Source of the DNA: Oscillospiraceae bacterium
Lineage (GTDB): Bacteria; Bacillota; Clostridia; Oscillospirales; Acutalibacteraceae
Length of the DNA: 7,247 bases
Reading direction: 5' to 3'
NCBI GenBank assembly: GCA_902766855.1
Contig: CACXFE010000062.1
Span: 1-7,247 of the forward strand
Made by a program: the position numbers and the translations under genes. Position 1 is the first letter of the stretch. Each line of letters starts with the position of its first letter. Shown piece by piece: positions 1 through 4,884 of the stretch. The notes beneath the pieces are model-generated. The model saw only the letters and a list, made by a program, of their open reading frames with translations. It made no database searches and had not been told where the DNA came from.

Positions 1-415
1 CATCGATTGCCTCTTTCCGTTTCCGATAATATGTGCGATAACTGATGTCCTGAATATGAGGAATGAGTTGTTCGATCACTTCCTCGGCGTTTCGGTACTG
101 CTGTGGAGAAAAAAACGCATAATACAGAATCCAATAATAGCCCTCCCCGTACTTATGCTTTGTGCGTAGTAATTCAACAGCCGAATCCATCAATTTCAGC
201 ATTTGATAACTTCGTTCAATATTCTTTGCATGTTCCTCAAGTCCCGTTGTAGCAAAATCCACGCCTGCAAGGTAAACGGTATCCAAAAAATCTTCGATAC
301 TGCTTCCCATTTCCATCTGAAAGCGACTTTTTACCTTTTGCACCGATACTTCAAGGCTCCATACCACATCGCGATATTTTCTCAGCAACAGAAATGTATT
401 ATGATAAGTTGACAT
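1..415 (-). CDS. Partial sigma-factor-like / ArpU-like hypothetical protein (C-terminus cut by window edge)
   Basis: The frame is open from an ATG at 415 to the window edge, giving 138 residues that start MSTYHNTFLLLRKYRDVVWS. A GAGGAG Shine-Dalgarno lies 5-10 bases upstream. There is no signal peptide or membrane segment; the sequence is charged and helical. The last visible residues, ISYRTYYRKRKEAID, resemble the recognition-helix end of sigma-70 region 4-like phage and ICE proteins (ArpU, RinA and DUF1492 types), which regulate late or transfer genes. That resemblance is from memory and the diagnostic C-terminus is missing, so the family is tentative. The gene is transcribed away from the tRNA-Arg remnant at 614-657 and is the last gene of the presumed integrated element. 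A weak promoter (TTAGCA, 16 bp, TATGAT at 432-459) sits upstream, with its -35 inside a direct repeat. Confidence 0.6.
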   Translation of the reverse strand, partial: MSTYHNTFLLLRKYRDVVWSLEVSVQKVKSRFQMEMGSSIEDFLDTVYLAGVDFATTGLEEHAKNIERSYQMLKLMDSAVELLRTKHKYGEGYYWILYYAFFSPQQYRNAEEVIEQLIPHIQDISYRTYYRKRKEAID

Positions 416-613
416 ATTTTACTCCTCTACTATCATAATATTCGTAAATGATTTGCTAATAATTTGCTAATTTGAAGAAAAAATATCCTATGAAATTGAA
501 CGATACAAGAAAATAACTGAAAATAATCAAATCGCTTCTAAACCGCATAAACAGTGGCATTGCAGGTCATCGGATAAGACTATACTATACCACAGAGTAA
601 TGCCTAATTTTTT
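416..613. other. AT-rich non-coding end of the presumed integrated element
   Basis: This stretch has no convincing gene. It contains the leader and weak promoter of the minus-strand gene, the 11-bp direct repeat at 450-471, and AT-rich sequence up to the tRNA-Arg remnant. The base composition is clearly more AT-rich than the chromosomal genes from 977 onward. That fits a foreign element ending at the tRNA scar. Confidence 0.4.
450..471. repeat. 11-bp tandem direct repeat, (g/a)atttgctaat
   Basis: Two abutting copies (450-460 and 461-471) differ only at the first base. The 11-bp period places them on the same helical face. They lie 35-56 bp upstream of the start of the minus-strand gene and overlap its possible -35 element. 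They also lie about 145 bp from the tRNA scar. They could be an operator or integrase/excisionase arm sites; the sequence does not decide which. Confidence 0.4.
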
Positions 614-657
614 CTCCTAAGGGTTAGTTGTGAGTTCGATTCTCGCCGGGGGTGCCA
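614..657 (+). pseudogene. tRNA-Arg(CCU) 3'-half remnant; probable attachment-site scar
   Basis: From 614 the sequence reads as a tRNA from the anticodon loop onward. It shows loop CTCCTAA with anticodon CCU at 616-618, a 3' anticodon-stem strand GGGTT, and a five-pair T-stem GTGAG/CTCGC around loop TTCGATT. The 3' acceptor strand is CGGGGGT, with discriminator G and encoded CCA at 655-657. The order and bases match my recollection of bacterial tRNA-Arg(CCU), for example E. coli argW. Upstream, five Ts replace the 5' anticodon stem, and no acceptor 5' strand or D-arm exists, so this is not a functional gene. A 3' tRNA half followed by its terminator is what remains at the distal end of an element inserted in a tRNA gene. 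The intact tRNA should lie beyond the left edge. Confidence 0.75.
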
Positions 658-691
658 GAAAAAGTCCGGCGCTTGCGCGTCGGTCTTTTTC
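658..691 (+). terminator. Intrinsic terminator of the tRNA-Arg locus
   Basis: Directly after CCA, GAAAAAG and CCGGCGC pair with GCGTCGG and CTTTTTC around a TTGC loop. Each side has one unpaired T between the two stem blocks. The 3' arm supplies the U-run. Its position abutting the tRNA 3' end marks it as the native tRNA terminator, and so as original chromosome on this side of the scar. Confidence 0.75.
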
Positions 692-695
692 AACG

Positions 696-866
696 AAATA
701 AATCCACTGCGTGGATTTGTGAAATGCGCTTCGCGCGTGAAATACGCCTTTGGCGTGTGAAGTGCCTGCGGGCGTGAGTGGATTTATTTAACTTCACATT
801 CGGCGTAAACGGATATTTCACAACGGCGTAGCCGTTATTTCACCGCGACGCCAGTCGCGATTTCAC
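696..866. repeat. Hairpin-rich palindromic intergenic repeat with GTGAAAT/ATTTCAC spacers
   Basis: Several short hairpins with tiny loops are separated by a constant heptamer. In the left half, GTGAAAT-type spacers at 719, 737 and 757 separate the stems aatccac-TGC-gtggatt (701-717), gcgc-TTC-gcgc (726-736), acgcc-TTT-ggcgt (744-756) and gcc-TGCG-ggc (764-773). A 13-bp perfect outer inverted repeat (696-708 with 777-789) encloses this half. In the right half the spacer appears inverted, as ACTTCAC at 791 and ATTTCAC at 815, 837 and 860. It flanks aacggc-GTA-gccgtt (822-836) and cgcgac-GCCA-gtcgcg (844-859). Stem sequences differ while the layout is constant, suggesting selection on folding. 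No coding frame is evident. It is probably a dispersed intergenic repeat or a non-autonomous mobile element. Confidence 0.7.
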
Positions 867-894
867 TTTTGGACAATTTCGTCTGTTAATCATA

Positions 895-935
895 AAACCG
901 GGCGTACCTTTATACCGCCCGGTTTTTTCTTTTTG
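895..935. terminator. Convergent (probably bidirectional) intrinsic terminator
   Basis: AAAACCGGGCG (894-904) pairs with CGCCCGGTTTT. A T-rich tail follows on the plus strand and a run of four Ts on the minus strand. It lies about 45 bp past the stop of the minus-strand DUF3048 gene and is the likely end of that transcript. An outer TGGACAA (870-876) / TTGTCCA (933-939) inverted pair could extend the stem. Confidence 0.7.
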
Positions 936-976
936 TCCAATTTTTTAAAGCCCGTAATGCAAGGAAAGTGCCATGC

Positions 977-2011
977 TTATTCAAAAACCGGCTGAGAAGT
1001 ACTGCTGTTTGCAATACAAATATAAAAGTTTCCGGGGTTGAAAGCAAGGGTGGTTCCGTCTTCCTTCGTGAAAGTAAAGCCGTTGGTCGCGGCGCCTTTA
1101 CTCCAACGGATCCTGGTGTAGGTGCCGTTTACCGCATAGTACCCCACGCCCGATTGCAGATCGACCTGCCGGTGATACCCGTCCGGGTAGTTGCGAATCG
1201 CAGTCATCAACACCAAAACATTCTTCACATCGGTGGTTTCCCCGGTGAAGTAATCCTTTCGCACAGTTGCTCCCGCATAACGAGTATAAAGCCCGGTATT
1301 CTCCTGATATTTCATCACGGTTTTCGACCCGCCCGAAAACGCCACCGATACCTGCCCGGCAGGCGCCTCAAAACGCACGGGAGTTTCTTCCGCGGCAAAC
1401 TCCACCCACGGTGTGCCGTTGCTTTCGGTTTTCAGCCCTTCGTTTACGATGCTGTTCCATATTTTTTCGCCGTAAATATACAAAGTATGTTCGCTTGCCA
1501 GGCCGTTTTTGATTCTGGTGCCGTAATTCTTCGCGGCCAGGTCCACATCGTCAATATCTTTCAGATGCGGTTTGCAATAACGGTTATCCTGCCCGCAATG
1601 CACATAAATCGCATGATGCCCCAGTGCCAGATCCACATACGGATAACGGGCGGAACGCACCGTACCGACTTTTTCAGCCTTGGTAATATCCTGAAATACC
1701 GCCATCAAACGGGTGATGCCGCCTTCCACTTCGGTTTCATAAATAATATCCGCTTTGGAAAGCCCTGTTTGCACGCCTTGCGCCAGTGAAATGTTATTCA
1801 CCATCACCGCCACCGGGCGTTCTTTACTCTTTTCTTCGGAAATCCCGGAAATCCCGGTCAACGGATTGCGGTAAAGCACCGGCGCCGGCACTTCGGAGGA
1901 AATGGGCGGTTCATCCCCTTTTTCTATACTCAACTGCTCCACTTCGCCGCCGCAAGCGGTCAACAACGAGAGAGCCAAACACAACACAACCAATACAATT
2001 TTCCTTGACAT
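977..2011 (-). CDS. YerB-type DUF3048 lipoprotein
   Basis: This 344-residue protein begins MSRKIVLVVLCLALSLLTAC. That is a lipoprotein signal peptide with lipobox LTAC, so Cys20 should be lipidated and the protein anchored outside the membrane. An acidic linker of about 25 residues follows. Then comes NPLTGIS (from residue 49) and the family-like block RPVAVMVNNI...GLSKADIIYETEVEGGITRLMAVFQD, recognised as DUF3048 (YerB family), with a C-terminal DUF3048_C half. The reading frame extends upstream to 2122, but 2011 is preferred. It starts the signal peptide, has a GGAGGA site (2018-2023) six bases upstream, and lies downstream of a good promoter. The longer version would overlap the next gene and bury the signal peptide. 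The family's function is not established. The gene runs into the terminator at 895-935. Confidence 0.9.
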   Translation of the reverse strand: MSRKIVLVVLCLALSLLTACGGEVEQLSIEKGDEPPISSEVPAPVLYRNPLTGISGISEEKSKERPVAVMVNNISLAQGVQTGLSKADIIYETEVEGGITRLMAVFQDITKAEKVGTVRSARYPYVDLALGHHAIYVHCGQDNRYCKPHLKDIDDVDLAAKNYGTRIKNGLASEHTLYIYGEKIWNSIVNEGLKTESNGTPWVEFAAEETPVRFEAPAGQVSVAFSGGSKTVMKYQENTGLYTRYAGATVRKDYFTGETTDVKNVLVLMTAIRNYPDGYHRQVDLQSGVGYYAVNGTYTRIRWSKGAATNGFTFTKEDGTTLAFNPGNFYICIANSSTSQPVFE

Positions 2012-2070
2012 ACTGCATCCTCCAACAGACAATAAAAGAGGAACAAATTTTTCTTTGTTCCACTTTATAC

Positions 2071-2099
2071 AGTATAATACGATTTCCGCGAAAATGCAA
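2071..2099 (-). promoter_or_regulatory. Sigma-A-type promoter for the DUF3048 lipoprotein gene
   Basis: On the minus strand TTGCAT (2094-2099) and TATACT (2071-2076) are separated by exactly 17 bp. Transcription would start near 2064, giving a leader of about 50 nt before the ATG at 2011. The promoter begins just past the stop of the metallophosphoesterase gene. Confidence 0.6.
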
Positions 2100-2118
2100 C
2101 AGGAAATTTCAAAATTCG

Positions 2119-2595
2119 TCATGTTATTTCGACCAAAATCGGCATGATGCCGCTCGGTTCCAGATCAATCACGGCATAGGTGGCTTTTCCGTCCCTCGGA
2201 GCGCCGCAAGAGCCGGGATTCACAAGATACAACCCGTCTTCATATACTATTTGTGGGATATGAGTGTGCCCATACAGCGCGATTTCGCAATTCGCCGCTT
2301 TGGCCGCGTGCAAAAGTTGCCCGATCCCGTGTTTGACACCGAATACATGCCCGTGGGTATAGAAAATGCGCCGTCCCGCCAGTTGCTCGATCCCCGAAGA
2401 CGGGAGCAAGGAAAACGGATCGCAATTTCCGCTGACGATATAAAATGTTTTCGCGGGAAATTTGGCTTGCAAGTCCTCAATATCCGTCACCACATCCCCT
2501 AAAAAGAAAATGTGATCGGAATCCTGCCGCTCCTCTAAAATTCTTCTTACTCGATTGCCCCGTCTGTGGGAATCCGAAAGCACGGTGATCCGCAT
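2119..2595 (-). CDS. YfcE/MJ0936-type metallophosphoesterase
   Basis: The 158-residue protein carries the full calcineurin-like phosphoesterase motif set. These are D8-S-H10 near the N-terminus, G33-D34, G56-N57-C58-D59 (the GNxD/H motif), H81-G-H83 and G109-H110-T-H112, followed by NPGSCGAPR (126-134). These residues normally hold a two-metal centre that hydrolyses phosphodiesters. The length and a compact single domain without signal peptide fit the small cytosolic YfcE/MJ0936 group. The cellular substrate cannot be read from sequence. The start ATG at 2595 has GAAGGAGA (2601-2608) just upstream. The gene is divergent from the three-gene small-protein cluster, with only 56 bp between starts. 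No terminator is visible after its stop, so some transcripts may run into the lipoprotein gene. Confidence 0.9.
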   Translation of the reverse strand: MRITVLSDSHRRGNRVRRILEERQDSDHIFFLGDVVTDIEDLQAKFPAKTFYIVSGNCDPFSLLPSSGIEQLAGRRIFYTHGHVFGVKHGIGQLLHAAKAANCEIALYGHTHIPQIVYEDGLYLVNPGSCGAPRDGKATYAVIDLEPSGIMPILVEIT

Positions 2596-2651
2596 GGTTT
2601 TCTCCTTCTATCCTGACTTGGTTCTACATATAATTTGATGGGGGAATTTGC

Positions 2652-2906
2652 ATGAATAACCAATTCAATCAACAAAAAATGATCGATGCCATTGTAGCAC
2701 AGTCCGGCGGAAAAATCAAGCGGGACAGCCTGACAGGCGCTTTGCAAAACCGGGATCTCTCCGGCTTATTGGCGGCGCTTTCCCCGGCGGATCGCGCCAG
2801 CCTCTCCGCCGCCATGGGCGACCGCGCCCGCCTGCGTGAGTTCCTGCAAAGCGACCGGGCAAAAGAACTTTTGAAAACCTTTTTAAACGGAGAAAAGCAT
2901 GGATGA
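2652..2906 (+). CDS. Small helical hypothetical protein, first gene of a three-gene cluster
   Basis: This 84-residue soluble protein has no signal or membrane segment. The N-terminal half reads MNNQFNQQKMIDAIVAQSGG, followed by an amphipathic Leu/Ala-rich stretch (LSGLLAALSPADRASLSAAM, about 36-55). The C-terminal helix is RLREFLQSDRAKELLKTFLNG. The start ATG is supported by a GGGGGA site seven bases upstream (2640-2645). A perfect TATAAT lies at 2629-2634, but it is so close to the ribosome site that the mRNA would be nearly leaderless, so it may not be the real -10. The C-terminal helix resembles the N-terminal helix of the next protein (pattern LxELLNDPES). The last eight bases overlap the next start, implying translational coupling. 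I do not recognise a named family. Confidence 0.8.
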   Translation: MNNQFNQQKMIDAIVAQSGGKIKRDSLTGALQNRDLSGLLAALSPADRASLSAAMGDRARLREFLQSDRAKELLKTFLNGEKHG

Positions 2907-3246
2907 CCTCAATGAAAAACTGACAGAATTGCTTAACGATCCGGAAAGCATGAAAAAAGTGCGCGAAATGGCGGAGAACCTTTTAGGTGATCCGCCGCCG
3001 GAACCTCCCACGCCCACCGCCGCGCCTGACCTTGCCGGGCTTTTAAGCGGAAACGAACTCGGGGCGATCACTTCGCTGATCGCCCGCATGAAAACCGACA
3101 CCGGCGATCCCCGTGTGCAGTTGATCACGGCGCTTCGCCCGCATTTGAGCGAAAAGCGGCGTGAGCGGGCAGACGCCGCCATCCGCTTGCTGCGCCTGAT
3201 CGACCTGCTCCCCCTCCTACGGGAAAGCGGATTGCTGAATTTATAA
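2899..3246 (+). CDS. Small hypothetical protein with Pro-rich linker and C-terminal helical domain
   Basis: The protein has 115 residues in three parts. Residues 1-30 form a helix (LNEKLTELLNDPESMKKVRE) that resembles helical STI1-like or DP repeats only in a general way. A Pro-rich linker, PPPEPPTPTAAP, spans about 32-43. The C-terminal helical domain spans about 47-115 and includes ALRPHLSEKRRERADAAIRL and RLIDLLPLLRESGLLNL. I recall similar LSEKRxxRxDxAIRLLRL proteins in clostridial genomes, all uncharacterised; this is recollection, not a search. The start overlaps the preceding gene by 8 bp and has GGAGA (2889-2893) five bases upstream. It has no signal peptide or clear transmembrane segment. 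Its position between two other small proteins suggests that the three act together. Confidence 0.85.
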   Translation: MDDLNEKLTELLNDPESMKKVREMAENLLGDPPPEPPTPTAAPDLAGLLSGNELGAITSLIARMKTDTGDPRVQLITALRPHLSEKRRERADAAIRLLRLIDLLPLLRESGLLNL

Positions 3247-3260
3247 GGGGGATCCTCTCC

Positions 3261-3623
3261 ATGAATGAAAACGATTTCGATCGCATGAAAACCGCTGCCG
3301 CCGAACAAATGCGCGCCATGAGCGCACGCGCTGCCAACCGCGATCCGGGAGGCAATCTCCCGCCTGTGCCGCCTTTTGTTCGCTTGCCGCATGAGCATCC
3401 GCCCGCCTCCGGGCCCAAGCAAGAGCCTCCCCGCCCTGCCGCGCCGCCTCCCTCCGCTCCGCCTTTATTCGGCAACCTGTTTTCCGGCAAAACAGACCTG
3501 CCTTTTCTCGACCGTTTAAGAACAGACGGCGATCTCTCCCTGCTTTTGGGGTTGCTTCTAATTTTGGTGAGCGAACAGGCGGACAAACGATTGCTTTTTG
3601 CCCTGCTGTACATACTGCTTTAA
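3261..3623 (+). CDS. Small hypothetical protein with Pro-rich middle and hydrophobic C-terminal hairpin
   Basis: The 120-residue protein starts with a charged amphipathic helix (MNENDFDRMKTAAAEQMRAM). A Pro-rich, low-complexity stretch follows (about 28-68, many PP pairs), then LFGNLFSGKTDLPFLDRLR. It ends in two short hydrophobic stretches, LSLLLGLLLILV (92-103) and LLFALLYILL (111-120), joined by the charged turn SEQADKR. Each stretch is too short for a standard membrane span, so they may form a re-entrant or peripheral hairpin or a helical packing surface. AAGGGGGA (3245-3252) lies eight bases before the ATG. The gap to the previous gene is 14 bp, so the gene is probably co-transcribed. 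Function is unknown. Confidence 0.85.
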   Translation: MNENDFDRMKTAAAEQMRAMSARAANRDPGGNLPPVPPFVRLPHEHPPASGPKQEPPRPAAPPPSAPPLFGNLFSGKTDLPFLDRLRTDGDLSLLLGLLLILVSEQADKRLLFALLYILL

Positions 3624-3698
3624 GAAGAAAAGAATGGCACTTTTTGGGAGGAAAAAATTGCAATTTTTTCAATTATGTAAACCCGGACAACCTCAAAA

Positions 3699-3806
3699 GT
3701 TATTCAACTTATCCACCGATATTTCCACCGGTTTTACCCTGTTAAAACGAAAAATCGCGCTTTGAAGGTAATTTTCGGTGGATAAGTAGGTGAATAAGTT
3801 GAATAA
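3699..3806. repeat. Inverted repeat built from five DnaA-box-like 9-mers
   Basis: On the plus strand TTATTCAAC (3700-3708) directly abuts TTATCCACC (3709-3717). About 60 bp later the same words occur on the minus strand: TTATCCACC (3777-3785), TTATTCACC (3789-3797) and TTATTCAAC (3798-3806). Against the DnaA box TTATNCACA, three sites match 8 of 9 and two match 7 of 9. The right arm equals the left arm with a 12-bp insertion that adds the fifth site. Whether DnaA binds is inference; the repeat structure is directly visible. Confidence 0.65.
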
Positions 3807-3902
3807 TTTCACATTCATAATAAAATGAATAAAAAAATTATGTTGACCTTTCGCCCTTTTTCGACACCGAAAATTTTTGCATAAAATTTCGACAAACTTT
3901 TA

Positions 3903-3931
3903 TTGAAATCAGAGATTTTTTATGGTATACT
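3903..3931 (+). promoter_or_regulatory. Sigma-A-type promoter for smpB-ssrA
   Basis: TTGAAA (3903-3908) and TATACT (3926-3931) are spaced by 17 bp. Transcription should start near 3938, leaving a leader of about 20 nt that contains the AGGAGG ribosome site of smpB. It is the only strong promoter seen upstream of ssrA, so the two may share a transcript. Confidence 0.6.
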
Positions 3932-3958
3932 CTTCTTCGGGGAAGAGGAGGTGCCCGG

Positions 3959-4417
3959 TTGGAAAACACAAAAACGATTACCACCAATAAAAAAGCATTT
4001 CATGAATATTTCGTTTTAGAGAGTTTCGAATGCGGAATCGCCCTTTCCGGCACCGAGGTCAAATCCATCCGGCAAAGCAGCGTCAATCTGAAAGACGCGT
4101 GGTGTTCGGTGGAGAACGGCGAAATGATCATCAAACAAATGCACATCAGCCCTTATGAGCAAGGCAACATTTTCAATAAAAACCCGCTGCGCAATCGCAA
4201 ACTGCTGTTGCACAAGCGAGAAATCATGCGGTTGCTCGGTGCCGTCAAGCAAGAGGGGCTGGCGCTGGTTCCGCTCTCCCTGTATTTTAAGGGATCGCTT
4301 GTCAAAGTACAATTAGGGCTTTGCAAAGGCAAAAAACTGCACGACAAACGCGAAGTTGCCGCCAAGCGGGATGCCGAGCGCGCGATCGACCGTGCAATGA
4401 AAGAGCAGAATCGTTAA
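3959..4417 (+). CDS. smpB: SsrA-binding protein SmpB
   Basis: This 152-residue protein matches SmpB along its whole length. SmpB binds tmRNA and carries it into ribosomes stalled on broken mRNA for trans-translation. Visible hallmarks are the N-terminal NKKAFHEYFVLESFECGIAL, the GTEVKSIR motif (residues 31-38), the central NPLRNRKLLLHKREI, and the basic C-terminal tail GKKLHDKREVAAKRDAERAI that reaches into the mRNA channel and decoding site. The start is a TTG at 3959, seven bases after AGGAGG (3946-3951); there is no in-frame ATG before the conserved core. It has its own promoter at 3903-3931 and is followed after 16 bp by ssrA, its RNA partner. Confidence 0.97.
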   Translation: MENTKTITTNKKAFHEYFVLESFECGIALSGTEVKSIRQSSVNLKDAWCSVENGEMIIKQMHISPYEQGNIFNKNPLRNRKLLLHKREIMRLLGAVKQEGLALVPLSLYFKGSLVKVQLGLCKGKKLHDKREVAAKRDAERAIDRAMKEQNR

Positions 4418-4433
4418 AAAACATTCAAAACAT

Positions 4434-4778
4434 GGGGGCGTAAAGGTTTCGACAGGGATCTTGCAGTATCGGAAGCGAGCAGCGGTGCGGAACCGCTTTA
4501 AAATCCGCACTTTTAAATGAACTGACAAAAATTCAGTTGCTTTAGCGGCTTAATTGCCGCTCATCCGACCCGGAAGCACCGCGAGCCGGCAAGGGTGTCA
4601 TTTTAGCGGTGAACATGAACGCGCGCCCTCTCCTGCGTGCGTCACGAAGTAGGAGATACTGAACGGAAGAGCCTGACATTTGGCGCTTTTGTAAGGGAAC
4701 GGAAAGAAATGTCTGCGCTCGGAGACGCCGGTATGAATTGATTTTTGGACAGGAGTTCGACTCTCCTCGCCTCCACCA
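4434..4778 (+). ncRNA. ssrA: Transfer-messenger RNA (tmRNA)
   Basis: The RNA is 345 nt. The 5' acceptor strand GGGGGCG (4434-4440) pairs over seven positions with CGCCTCC (4768-4774), followed by discriminator A and encoded CCA (4776-4778). The 5' end continues with the conserved AAGGTTTCGACAGGG. The 3' end has a T-arm, AGGAG-TTCGACT-CTCCT (4751-4767). The tag frame ends in GTT GCT TTA GCG GCT TAA (Val-Ala-Leu-Ala-Ala-stop, 4536-4553). Read back, it gives at most TDKNSVALAA from 4521, because an in-frame TGA sits at 4518-4520. The tag frame therefore has no alanine codon at its start. There is no separate promoter between smpB and ssrA, so RNase P processing of a joint transcript is likely. 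The 3' end is a common phage integration site, and a prophage adjoins it here. Confidence 0.97.
4750..4778 (+). other. Probable prophage attachment site in the ssrA 3' end
   Basis: The T-arm and acceptor end of ssrA are a well-known target of tyrosine integrases. Phage late genes begin about 100 bp downstream and continue to the window edge. The exact core cannot be defined without the other prophage end, where a copy of this 3' segment is expected. Confidence 0.5.
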
Positions 4779-4784
4779 ATCTTT

Positions 4785-4826
4785 GAAAAGTCGAACACCA
4801 CAATATTTTTTGTGGGCGGGCTTTTC
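4785..4826 (+). terminator. Weak terminator-like hairpin after ssrA
   Basis: CCACAA (4798-4803) pairs with TTGTGG (4810-4815) around a six-base loop. Outer GAAAAG (4785-4790) pairs with CTTTTC (4821-4826) across an internal loop. The U-tract is short, so termination here is probably partial, with the stronger hairpin at 4838-4884 as back-up. Confidence 0.4.
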
Positions 4827-4837
4827 GGAATTATGGT

Positions 4838-4884
4838 AAAAATAGCGGATAAGGTGTAAAAACCTTACCCGCTATTTTTCTTTT
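4838..4884. terminator. Strong bidirectional terminator between prophage lysis genes and ssrA
   Basis: An 18-bp stem with a single A-C mismatch (4838-4855 with 4862-4879) closes on a six-base loop. It has an A-rich left flank and a T-rich right flank, so it can terminate both the plus-strand ssrA transcript and the minus-strand phage late operon. It overlaps the holin stop codon at 4883-4885. Confidence 0.8.

Larger units (their letters stand above)
3624..3958. other. 335-bp intergenic region before smpB
   Basis: In order this gap holds a GGGAGG site followed by a 20-bp perfect AT-rich palindrome (3651-3670), a large inverted cluster of DnaA-box-like 9-mers (3699-3806), an AT-rich stretch with TTCGACA repeated at 3860 and 3888, and the smpB promoter and leader. 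There is no strong intrinsic terminator for the upstream small-protein cluster. The AT palindrome has no GC stem, so it is a poor candidate. Some read-through into smpB is therefore possible. Confidence 0.6.

Noticed and set aside
456..560. 34-residue hydrophobic minus-strand ORF (MPLFMRFRSDLIIFSYF...)
   Set aside because: There is no ribosome site before the start, it lies in AT-rich sequence where hydrophobic frames arise by chance, and it overlaps the leader and promoter of the downstream gene.
575..657. Complete tRNA gene
   Set aside because: The 3' half is good, but there is no 5' acceptor strand, D-arm or pairing anticodon stem upstream of 614.
696..866. CRISPR array
   Set aside because: The repeated unit is only 7 bp, the intervals are 18-24 bp and are themselves palindromes, and the unit inverts mid-array.
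968..1789. Plus-strand ORF of 273 residues
   Set aside because: It lies antisense to the DUF3048 lipoprotein, which has signal peptide, ribosome site, promoter and family motifs. The plus-strand product resembles nothing and has no ribosome site.
2011..2122. Longer start for the DUF3048 gene at 2122
   Set aside because: It would place 37 residues before the signal peptide, overlap the metallophosphoesterase gene and start upstream of the likely promoter.
1786..2502. Plus-strand ORF of 238 residues
   Set aside because: It is antisense to the metallophosphoesterase and lipoprotein start. Its composition is typical of a reverse-strand shadow, with no start signal.
2883..3672. Three overlapping minus-strand ORFs of 143-179 residues
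   Set aside because: They are Arg/Gly/Ser-rich shadows of the GC-rich small-protein cluster. The plus-strand genes have good ribosome sites and coupled starts.
3699..3806. Chromosomal replication origin
   Set aside because: There is no dnaA, dnaN or other origin gene nearby, few sites, and no clear unwinding region tied to the boxes. It is kept only as a DnaA-like cluster.
4598..4801. Minus-strand ORF with GGGEESRTPVQ
   Set aside because: This is the well-known spurious peptide from the complement of the tRNA-like 3' end, here of tmRNA.
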